A stretch of DNA of 22,870 nucleotides. Source: Clostridia bacterium. Its GTDB lineage: Bacteria; Bacillota; Clostridia; Peptostreptococcales; Anaerovoracaceae. The DNA lies in NCBI GenBank assembly GCA_900754795.1, contig CAAEEA010000064.1, forward strand, positions 1 through 22,870, given 5' to 3'. Shown here one piece after another: positions 7,660-14,827 of the stretch. Numbering within the stretch: position 1 is the first letter of the stretch; the number at the start of each line of letters is the position of its first letter. The position numbers and the translations under genes are program-made. The notes beneath the pieces are model-generated. The model searched no databases. It was not told the origin of the DNA and worked only from the letters and a program-made list of their open reading frames with translations.

Positions 7660-9213
7660 TTACTCGAATTCTTTTTCTTCTTTGAGGTATGTGCCTGTCG
7701 CGTCTATCTTTCGCCACCTGTATATACAGATTATTATGCTGGCGATTATACCGAATTCAATGAACAGAGCGACAATTCCTCCTATGTTGGACAGAGCTTT
7801 TACGCCGTCGATTCCGATCCAGGCTACGATGAAGCAGGAGATTACCGCTACCATTATACCCCAGATGAGGAGCTGAGTCTTAGGCGGTTTGGTATCCTGT
7901 CCCTGTCCTTCTACGGAAATTCCGGCCATTACAGAGATGTTGGCGTTGGCCGCTGTAACGAAAGTGAATACCATGATCACCAGATACAGAACGCCGAGGA
8001 TCTTTCCAAGAGGAAGTGATCCGAGTACCAGATAAGGTATTCCGCCTGTTCCTTCTGTGGCAAGAGCGCCTACCAGATCGACAGAACCGCTCATCTGTCT
8101 TTCAATGGCAGTTCCGCTGATGAATGTCATCCAGATCAGTCCGAATCCGCCGCCGAGACCGAAGATCAGGGCAGTCATCGCTCTGATAGTTCTGCCGTAA
8201 GAAATAGTGGCAAAGAACAGTCCCAGAGTCGGAGTCCACGCGAAGTACGACGCCCAGTAGAAAGTGGTCCACGACTGCGGCCAGTTGGATTCTTCGGCCG
8301 CGCCGGTCATAAGGGCATGGTCGAACAGATTGGTCAGGAATCCTCCAAGGGCCTCAGTTCCCAGGTTCAGGAAGTATGAAGTCGGGCCGAGTACCACGAA
8401 GGCAAGCAGCAATGCTATATAAAGATAAACGTTAACGTCTGCGCACCACTTCATACCTTTGTCAAGGCCGGTGATGGCGGTGCCGATATAGATCACCGCA
8501 AATATTACGCATATTATGACGAGAGTGGTGTTGTTTACTTCGATACCGAAGATATGGCCGAGACCGCTGTTGATGTTCAGGAGCATCTGACCCATGGAAG
8601 CGGCTATGGCGGTTGTTATGCAGAAGAGCACAAGGCTGTCTACAATGCTCGAAACGGTGTTGGTATTGGCTTTGCCGAGCATCGGATCGAGCTGGCTGGA
8701 TACGGAGTATCTCTTCTTTGCGTTATAGAAAACGAACGCGAAAACGATAGCTCCGGTCGCCATGATGGCGTAAGGGATGAACGACCAGTGCATATACATG
8801 GTCTCCATGGCAAATTTTGCGGCTTCACCGGAGTTCGGCTCAATGCCGGTTATGGCAGAAGCCGGATCCTGCATGTGATAAATAGGTTCCGCTGCTCCCC
8901 ATACCAGTATACCCGAAGCAAGGGATGAGGTGAGCATCAGGCTGAACCATGAGAAGTTGGACATTTTAGGCTTCGCGTCTCTGCCGCCGATCTTAACTTT
9001 TCCGAATTTTGAAAACATTACCGCGCAGCACAGAAGCACGCAGATAATGGCGGCCAGGGCGGCGAGCCAGCCCAGCTTGGTCATGAACAGATTGTTGAGC
9101 GTATTAAATACAGCCGCAAAGGCTTCTTCATTAACGATGTTTAAGATGATAGCGCCTATTAAGAGTATAAACGCCGGCCAGAAGGCTAACTTCTTGATCT
9201 TGGCTTTTTCCAT
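7660..9213 (-). CDS. BCCT-family quaternary amine transporter
   Basis: This 517-residue membrane protein has about 12 hydrophobic segments and matches the betaine/carnitine/choline transporter family (LASGILVWGAAEPIYH near 98-113; FFATISYGRTIRAM near 333-346). It should import a quaternary or methylated amine for the methyltransferases upstream. Compared with BetP as remembered, the aromatic box is altered. Helix 8 reads WTTFYWASYFAW (315-326) instead of WTTFFWAWWISW, so two tryptophans become S322 and Y323. In helix 4, W143 is kept but the W194 and Y197 equivalents are Y148 and M151. The usual SRGR after helix 8 is SYGR. These changes suggest a substrate or coupling mode different from glycine betaine/Na+. 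An AAAGGAGGG site precedes the ATG. It is the last gene of the operon, 30 bp after the M20 gene. Confidence 0.93.
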   Translation of the reverse strand: MEKAKIKKLAFWPAFILLIGAIILNIVNEEAFAAVFNTLNNLFMTKLGWLAALAAIICVLLCCAVMFSKFGKVKIGGRDAKPKMSNFSWFSLMLTSSLASGILVWGAAEPIYHMQDPASAITGIEPNSGEAAKFAMETMYMHWSFIPYAIMATGAIVFAFVFYNAKKRYSVSSQLDPMLGKANTNTVSSIVDSLVLFCITTAIAASMGQMLLNINSGLGHIFGIEVNNTTLVIICVIFAVIYIGTAITGLDKGMKWCADVNVYLYIALLLAFVVLGPTSYFLNLGTEALGGFLTNLFDHALMTGAAEESNWPQSWTTFYWASYFAWTPTLGLFFATISYGRTIRAMTALIFGLGGGFGLIWMTFISGTAIERQMSGSVDLVGALATEGTGGIPYLVLGSLPLGKILGVLYLVIMVFTFVTAANANISVMAGISVEGQGQDTKPPKTQLLIWGIMVAVISCFIVAWIGIDGVKALSNIGGIVALFIEFGIIASIIICIYRWRKIDATGTYLKEEKEFE

Positions 9214-9243
9214 TTTTCTCCCTCCTTTAAATGGTCACAGCTC

Positions 9244-10857
9244 TTAAATCGTTTCTATGATCTTTCTGACTACAGCCGGTGTGTGTATTTGCAGATCAGG
9301 CAAATAAACTCTTTCGGTTATGGTATGATAGTCTTTTCCCCACGGACCGATGATGATGGAAGGCAAAGCTATGTATTCTGCTTCTTTGAGCGGGATAGTG
9401 TAAACTTCTTTTGGAGTTACCATGCTCTTTAACGCTTCTATATCATCTGTGGCGTCCACGTCGGAAATATAACTGTTATCCGAAAGTCCCATAAAGTACG
9501 GAACTTCCACAAGGGTAATGTCAAACGGAGCCAGCGCGTCTGCTACGGCGTTTATCATTCCCTCTCTGTCAAAATTGTCAAAATAATGATTGTTTACGGC
9601 AGGAACATAAGGAGCCATCAGACCGTATACCACCATCGGATCGGTGATCTCGGACTGTTCGATCTCCCACTGTACAATGTCGAAACCCGTAGCCAGCTGT
9701 GTTATGGACTGACCGCTGTTGACCTTTTCTATCTGACCTTTGACGAAAGCGTCTTTCTTGCTGTCATAGTCCGAAACATTGGCCTTGTTGAAATCTTCCA
9801 GTTCCGAAAGAGACATTACTCTCACATTGTGGTTCGGATTAGGATGGTCAGGTTTCATAAAGTCATATGCTTTATTGTACATTTCCACCGCTTCATCGGC
9901 AGCTTCGCGGCAGATCTGCCCCAGGCTTCTGAGGATATTAAGCGCGTTATTGCTGTTGGTGAAAAACGTATTCAGGAACAGGTTAGTATACAGCGGTACA
10001 GATACATTGTAGAATTTTTTGTCATCCTTCATGTAAAGCACTGTAGGCGGCACACATTTCTGTCCGTAATCTTCGCTGCAAAGATCCGTGTTAAGCTCCA
10101 CACGTCTTACGATGTTTGAGGCGATAACAGCGCTGTTCAGTCCCTGCATCAGGTTTCCGACATGAACAAGCTTGGATTTTGTAACGATGAAAGGAAGCGC
10201 TTTTCCGATGGAACCGTCGTAATAAACGTATTTCTTCGCGCTGTCCTTGGTGGTAGGCTCTCCGTTTACAAGAAGCTTATAATCGAGGCCGTACCTGTCT
10301 TTGAGTTCTGTGAACAGACCCACGCTCTGGAAAATGCCTTCGGCTGCCGTTTCTTCATCTCCGACTCCGACATATAAAATGTTCAGATCCGGTCTGATCC
10401 CCTCGGCGGCCGCTTTGAACAGCTCGCACAGAAGTACGGCGGTGCCGCCCTTCATGTCTGCCGTGCCGCGGCCAAAGAGCCAGTCTTCACTTGCCAGGTC
10501 TTTTACTACGTCCGGATCGCTCCATTCAAGGTCTTTCATCTTTTCTTTGAGTACCTCAGGAGTGAGAGCAAACTCTTTAAGAGTACCGTAGCAGTCGATT
10601 TCCACGCAGTCAAAATGTCCTGACAAAACGAGACATTTTTCGGAAGTTCCCCGTCTCATAGCCCATGGAACAAGCCGTCCCATGCGGTCGTGGCCGTCAT
10701 GAAGACCGCAGAGCTCAGGGTGTTCTTTCCAGTAATCCTGACCCTTTATGACCTCTAAGATGTGCCTGGCCATATCAATTTCCATTTTGGTATAGGTGTC
10801 GCTCTGTACCGATACCAGGTCAAGGACCAGTTCTTTTGGAGTCCATTCTTTTGCCAT
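9244..10857 (-). CDS. long M20-family amidohydrolase (RocB-like)
   Basis: The 537-residue protein is longer than typical M20 peptidases and resembles the RocB group named for Bacillus arginine utilisation. Metal ligands are intact: H81 (LSGHFDCV), D134 (GRGTADMKGG), catalytic E168 and E169 (GVGDEET), E200 (VNGEPT) and H511 (GPWGKDYHTITERVY). The C-terminal half holds a long insertion or lid (about 210-470) without a recognised motif. It lies between the corrinoid activator and the BCCT carrier in the same direction, so it probably acts on the compound that the carrier brings in, for example by removing an acyl or amino acid group before demethylation; that is inference. A weak AAGGG site precedes the ATG, and a possible internal promoter lies in the 55-bp gap upstream. 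Confidence 0.88.
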   Translation of the reverse strand: MAKEWTPKELVLDLVSVQSDTYTKMEIDMARHILEVIKGQDYWKEHPELCGLHDGHDRMGRLVPWAMRRGTSEKCLVLSGHFDCVEIDCYGTLKEFALTPEVLKEKMKDLEWSDPDVVKDLASEDWLFGRGTADMKGGTAVLLCELFKAAAEGIRPDLNILYVGVGDEETAAEGIFQSVGLFTELKDRYGLDYKLLVNGEPTTKDSAKKYVYYDGSIGKALPFIVTKSKLVHVGNLMQGLNSAVIASNIVRRVELNTDLCSEDYGQKCVPPTVLYMKDDKKFYNVSVPLYTNLFLNTFFTNSNNALNILRSLGQICREAADEAVEMYNKAYDFMKPDHPNPNHNVRVMSLSELEDFNKANVSDYDSKKDAFVKGQIEKVNSGQSITQLATGFDIVQWEIEQSEITDPMVVYGLMAPYVPAVNNHYFDNFDREGMINAVADALAPFDITLVEVPYFMGLSDNSYISDVDATDDIEALKSMVTPKEVYTIPLKEAEYIALPSIIIGPWGKDYHTITERVYLPDLQIHTPAVVRKIIETI

Positions 10858-10879
10858 TTTTGCATCCCTTCTTTCACTC

Positions 10880-10907
10880 TTTATAATAGTGATGATATGA
10901 GTGACAA
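10880..10907 (-). promoter_or_regulatory. possible internal promoter before the M20-BCCT pair
   Basis: On the minus strand TTGTCA (10907-10902) and TATAAA (10885-10880) are 16 bp apart, in the only sizeable gap (55 bp) within the operon. It could allow M20 and BCCT expression apart from the methyltransferases. Confidence 0.35.
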
Positions 10908-10912
10908 CGGTT

Positions 10913-12460
10913 TTATATATCTGTTATGGCCTTAAACCTCATACACGCGGAATATGTCTGCATAAATCCGGGATCAGTGGAAAGCTCCACATGCCGGGCG
11001 TTTTTGCGGACGTTTTCTGCTTCCTGAAGAAAACTGTCGCTCAAAAGCCCCATGCAGGCTCCTGTTCCGGCGGCGTTGCCGATACTCCTTGGGACGTCCG
11101 GGTCTGTTTCCGGTATCAGCCCTATACCCATGGCTTTTTTAAGGTCGATATAACTTCCGAATGCTCCCGCTATGTATATCGCCTTTAAATCCCGGGCGGT
11201 TATCCCTGCTCTCGCCAGCAGAATCTCTATACCCGCTGCAATGGCTCCTTTGGCAAGCTGGATCTCTCTGATGTCGTTCTGTGTGACAGCTATATCCCTC
11301 CTGCCTTCGCGGCCGTGCCAGATCGTAAAAAATCTTTCTCTGCCTTCTCCTTCCGAAATCAGCCTTCCTTTTTCATTTATATATCCTCCTCGGATAAGTT
11401 CATATACTACATCGATGATACCTGAACCGCATATGCCCGTCGGCTCTGATCCCCCGATGACTGTTATGTCCATTCCTTCCTCTGTAAGAACGGCCTTTTC
11501 TATCGCGCCTGTGCCGGCTCTCATGCCGCATGAAATGCGGCTGCCCTCAAAGGCCGGTCCTGCCGCCGTTGAACAGACGGTCAGCTCTCCGCCGCAAAAA
11601 AGTCCTATCTCTCCGTTGGTTCCTATGTCCACATACAGGTTAGGACCTCCGTCTTTAAGGAAATCGCATGTCAGCATCCCGGCTGTTATATCAGAACCTA
11701 CATGGCCGGCAATGTTCGGCAGCAGATTTACCTGCGCTTCTGCCGGTTTAAGTCCGATATCTCCTGCCGCGAAGCTCCGGCCTTCGGTGAACACCGGCTC
11801 AAAGGGCAGCACGGCGAGACTTCTCGGATCCGTCCCCGTGAAAAGGTGCGACATGGTGGTATTTCCGACGACGGCAAATCTGCCGATCTCTTCTGACCGC
11901 CGGCCCGCTTCCGCAAGCAGCCCACTCAAAGCGTCATTTATGCAACCGACAGCTTTATCTCTGAGGATTATAATATTTTGAGGATCTTCATCAGCAAAAG
12001 TTATCCTCGAAATGACGTCGGCTCCGTACACTCCCTGGGGATTGTTGGCGGATTTTACGCCGAGCAGCTTTCCCTCAGCAATATCCAGCAGCATTATCAC
12101 CATGGTGGTGGTTCCTATGTCTACGGCCGCGCCCAGCGGGCGGCCGCTTCTGCGGTGCCGCTCCGCCAGTTTCCTGTCCGGAGTAAACCATTCGGGCAGT
12201 CTGACCTGAGATTTTCTGTGTGTGTGATCGTTTCTTTTTTCCGGCCAGACCGTAACATCGGTCGTGACCTTATATGTACAGGCCAGGACTTCCCGCGGGC
12301 CGCCGCCGTCGTCGACGCGCACTCTGCACTTGCCGCAGACGCCTCTGCCTCCGCAGGATCCGTCTATGTCGATATCGGCCATTGCCGCCGCCTGCAAAAG
12401 GCTTGCTCCCTCTTCAACGGGAATATTCAGTTTTTCAGGCATTATGGTAACAGTTTTCAT
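10913..12460 (-). CDS. reductive activator of corrinoid enzymes (RACE; ferredoxin + ASKHA/DUF4445)
   Basis: The 515-residue protein starts with a plant-type [2Fe-2S] ferredoxin domain whose ligands are C36, C42, C45 (SCGGRGVCGKC) and C61 (LACTYK). A linker and an ASKHA ATPase fold follow (phosphate-binding GAAVDIGTTTMVIMLLD near 109-125; VDIGTNGEIG and GICGSGIIDVV further on). This is the domain order of RACo and of the activating enzymes of O-demethylases, which use ATP to drive electrons onto inactive cob(II)alamin and regenerate cob(I)alamin; archaeal RamA instead carries C-terminal [4Fe-4S] clusters. Its natural client here is the corrinoid protein at 14165-14797. The ATG lies 26 bp inside the end of the upstream gene and has a TAAGGAG site, indicating translational coupling. 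Confidence 0.93.
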   Translation of the reverse strand: MKTVTIMPEKLNIPVEEGASLLQAAAMADIDIDGSCGGRGVCGKCRVRVDDGGGPREVLACTYKVTTDVTVWPEKRNDHTHRKSQVRLPEWFTPDRKLAERHRRSGRPLGAAVDIGTTTMVIMLLDIAEGKLLGVKSANNPQGVYGADVISRITFADEDPQNIIILRDKAVGCINDALSGLLAEAGRRSEEIGRFAVVGNTTMSHLFTGTDPRSLAVLPFEPVFTEGRSFAAGDIGLKPAEAQVNLLPNIAGHVGSDITAGMLTCDFLKDGGPNLYVDIGTNGEIGLFCGGELTVCSTAAGPAFEGSRISCGMRAGTGAIEKAVLTEEGMDITVIGGSEPTGICGSGIIDVVYELIRGGYINEKGRLISEGEGRERFFTIWHGREGRRDIAVTQNDIREIQLAKGAIAAGIEILLARAGITARDLKAIYIAGAFGSYIDLKKAMGIGLIPETDPDVPRSIGNAAGTGACMGLLSDSFLQEAENVRKNARHVELSTDPGFMQTYSACMRFKAITDI

Positions 12461-13118
12461 CTCTGCTCCTTACGCGGCAGTAATTACAGTTCAGCCGTCT
12501 CCCTGTACAGGAAGCGCAGTTTTTTTCCGGAAGTTCAAGGGGCTCTTCGGAAACGAAGAAGAATCCGGCGCAGGATTTGAGGGGCAGCATATAGGTCCCG
12601 AACAGCCTGACGCCGACAGCTTCCGCCCCCGCCAGTTCCATTATCCGGGGCAGTTTTTCGATCCCCATGTTGAAGAATCCCGGGCCGAAAGGCGGTGATA
12701 CCGGCTTTCCGTCTGACATTTCGAAAAGCCGGTCCCGGAGGATACGATGGGCAGTATCGCAATAGGCATTTCCCCACAGGTCAATGAACGCGTCAGTCAC
12801 AGGATCTATGTCCGTTTCAAAATTCCCGGCGCTCAGCACATAGCTGTACACTTTTAGAATCTGTCCGGCGTCGGAAGTCCTGATTCTGAAATCGCCGTAA
12901 TCTTCTCCGTCTATGACAAGTCTTCCGTCATCAAATCTGAACCGGTTTATCTCCGTGACCGACGCCCTTGGGTCAAGACCCTTCATTGCCGTTTCTCTGT
13001 ACCTGCCGGCTGTCTTTTCAAACCTTGACAGTTTTTCTCTGTCTCTGATTCCGCTTTTGCCGGCGAGATATTCCCGAACGTATTTATTCATCTCTTCTTC
13101 AGGGAACTTCAGTATCAT
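12435..13118 (-). CDS. MetH-activation-domain-like protein with C-terminal Cys cluster
   Basis: The 227-residue protein resembles the B12-dependent methionine synthase activation domain. The block PFGPGFFNMGIEKLPRIMEL (143-162), then AVGVRL and MLPLKSCAGFFF (177-188), matches that family's SPGY...GV.L...P.KS pattern, which in MetH contacts S-adenosylmethionine and cobalamin. Unlike MetH it ends in a cysteine cluster, C201-x2-C204-x6-C211-x2-C214 plus C223, which could hold a metal or Fe-S centre. Homologues of this type are commonly seen near MttB-type methyltransferases, but their role is not established; a part in reducing or remethylating inactive corrinoid is the natural guess. An AAAAGGGAG site precedes the ATG and the 3' end overlaps the RACE gene by 26 bp. 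Confidence 0.78.
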   Translation of the reverse strand: MILKFPEEEMNKYVREYLAGKSGIRDREKLSRFEKTAGRYRETAMKGLDPRASVTEINRFRFDDGRLVIDGEDYGDFRIRTSDAGQILKVYSYVLSAGNFETDIDPVTDAFIDLWGNAYCDTAHRILRDRLFEMSDGKPVSPPFGPGFFNMGIEKLPRIMELAGAEAVGVRLFGTYMLPLKSCAGFFFVSEEPLELPEKNCASCTGRRLNCNYCRVRSRDENCYHNA

Positions 13119-13131
13119 TTTTTCTCCCTTT

Positions 13132-14142
13132 TCAGACGGTCCGGTTAAACTCCCTGAGGGCCTGTATCATCGCGTCTATGTTTTCGAGTTTTACCTCAGG
13201 CGGCACGTCGCATCCTGAAGAAAGTACAAAGTGAGGATACTGGCGTGTCTTTTCAAGCAGTTCAGCCGTCATGTCCTTTATCTCCTCGGGACCCTTTGAA
13301 AAAAGGTCAGCAGGGGCCAGGTTGCCGAACACGAGCACGTCCTGCGGCACCTGAGAGCAGATGGTGGCCATATCTACGGCGTTGCCGAAGTGCAGTCCCT
13401 TTGCTCCCGTGCCGTACATTCCGTCTGTCATCTTGGTCACGCTGCCGCAGTCGTGAAGTATTACATAAAAATATTCATCCTGCACAGCGTCTACAATCTG
13501 TTTTACATACTGATCAGAAAATTCAGCCGCCATCTTCGGTGAAAGTATGCCTGCCGTAGGTTCGGCGAGCAGTATACCGTTGGCTCCGGCTTCTTTGTAG
13601 GCTTTGGCTCGTTCTATCAGAAAAGCCGTGGCTTTTTCTACCAGCTGGTGCATTTCGGCTTTGTTTGTTATCACTGCCATCATTGCTTTGTCCATCTGCA
13701 TGATGTTGGCAGCCAGTGAAAACGGTCCCAGCTGTCCGCCGAAAGTCGGTCTGTCGGTGATCTTTTTCTCTGCTTCAACTACGGCGTCGAGAAAGATGTC
13801 AACTCTGCCGGAACGGCCGTCAGGGACTTTAAGATCTGTCACCTCTTCGGCCTTTTCTATGACAGCGTGTTCAACCGCCGGAACGGCGTTTTCCGGAAAC
13901 CGTACCTTAGCCCCAAAGCACTCGGTATCCACCGAAAGATCCATGCCCGTCATAGCGCCTATGATTTCAGGAAATCTCTTTATGGTCGCTTCCATGGCGT
14001 CTGCCATCTTCTTGCCGTCATGAACGGTCTCGGCCACCGTATGATCTGTAAGCTGTACGCAAGGGAAGTAAAGCACCGGCAGATATCTTCTGTCTTTGGC
14101 TTCTATGATTTCCCTTGACCAGTTATCCATGTTTATTTTCAT
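13132..14142 (-). CDS. uroporphyrinogen decarboxylase-family (MtaA/CmuA-type) methyltransferase
   Basis: The 336-residue TIM-barrel protein belongs to the UroD superfamily, in its methyltransferase branch. The zinc-site motif of MtaA/MtbA/CmuA proteins is present: H230 and C232 in VILHDCGSV, with C311 in SSGCDVPPE near the C terminus. True UroD would not carry this Cys pair. It probably moves the methyl group between the corrinoid protein and an acceptor. Archaeal relatives use coenzyme M; in a clostridium the acceptor is more likely tetrahydrofolate, though in known acetogen MttB systems that step is done by an MtrH-type protein, and none is encoded here. A GGAGG site precedes the ATG, 22 bp after the corrinoid gene. 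A role as another substrate-side methyltransferase remains possible. Confidence 0.85.
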   Translation of the reverse strand: MKINMDNWSREIIEAKDRRYLPVLYFPCVQLTDHTVAETVHDGKKMADAMEATIKRFPEIIGAMTGMDLSVDTECFGAKVRFPENAVPAVEHAVIEKAEEVTDLKVPDGRSGRVDIFLDAVVEAEKKITDRPTFGGQLGPFSLAANIMQMDKAMMAVITNKAEMHQLVEKATAFLIERAKAYKEAGANGILLAEPTAGILSPKMAAEFSDQYVKQIVDAVQDEYFYVILHDCGSVTKMTDGMYGTGAKGLHFGNAVDMATICSQVPQDVLVFGNLAPADLFSKGPEEIKDMTAELLEKTRQYPHFVLSSGCDVPPEVKLENIDAMIQALREFNRTV

Positions 14143-14164
14143 AATCTTCCTCCAGTCTGCCTGT

Positions 14165-14797
14165 CTATTTGGCCGGCATAAGTTCCTTCGCCAGATCTAC
14201 GGCTGAAGCGGCGTCATAAGAGAATCTCGCTCCTATCTGCTCTCCGTAGCTTTCGGTCACAGGAGCTCCGCCGATCATTGCTTTTACATGAGCGTATTTC
14301 GGATCGGCTTTCAGAGCGGCTGTAACTTCGCCCATTACAGGCATGGTGGTAGTCAGCATCGCGGACATTCCCACGATATCTGCCTGAGTCTCGTCAAGAG
14401 CTCCGAGGAATCTCTCTACAGGAACGTCTATGCCAAGGTCGTCTACCTCAAAGCCCGCTCCTTCGAGCATCATTCCAACAATCTTTTTGCCGATGTCATG
14501 AAGGTCTCCTTTTACGGTACCGATAACTATCTTGCCTCTGGTCTCTCTCTTTTCTCCTACCATGAGAGGTTTTAAAATGTCGTTTCCGGCCTGCATGGCT
14601 GTAGCTGACATGAGGACTTCAGGAACAAACATTTCTCCTTCTTTGAAAAGTTTTCCCACTACGTCCATTCCCGGTACAAGACCCTGTTCGAGAATCTCCA
14701 GAGGGCCTGTTCCCTCGGCGAGAGCTTTTTCTACCAGTTCGCAAACAACTTCGTCGTCGCCTTCTACTACGGCGTTGCTGATTTTTTCAAGTAACAT
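14165..14797 (-). CDS. methyltransferase cognate corrinoid protein (MtbC/MttC type)
   Basis: The 210-residue protein has an N-terminal helical cap (about 1-85) and a C-terminal B12-binding Rossmann domain. The DxHxxG motif that supplies the lower-axial histidine is D98-L-H100-D-I-G103, followed by the SAML segment (VGMSAMLTTTMP) and the GGAPV loop. It would carry the methyl group as methyl-cob(III)alamin between the MttB proteins and the MtaA-like enzyme, and is the client of the RACE activator. It lies 30 bp after the second MttB gene, with an AGGAGG site. It is a standard length for the family and the only corrinoid carrier in the window, so both MttBs presumably share it. Confidence 0.95.
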   Translation of the reverse strand: MLLEKISNAVVEGDDEVVCELVEKALAEGTGPLEILEQGLVPGMDVVGKLFKEGEMFVPEVLMSATAMQAGNDILKPLMVGEKRETRGKIVIGTVKGDLHDIGKKIVGMMLEGAGFEVDDLGIDVPVERFLGALDETQADIVGMSAMLTTTMPVMGEVTAALKADPKYAHVKAMIGGAPVTESYGEQIGARFSYDAASAVDLAKELMPAK

Positions 14798-14827
14798 TTC
14801 TTTCTCCTCCTGTTATTGATTTATTGA

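Noticed and set aside
11172..11981. 269-codon plus-strand open frame
   Set aside because: It is antisense to the ASKHA domain of the corrinoid activator and shows no family motif.
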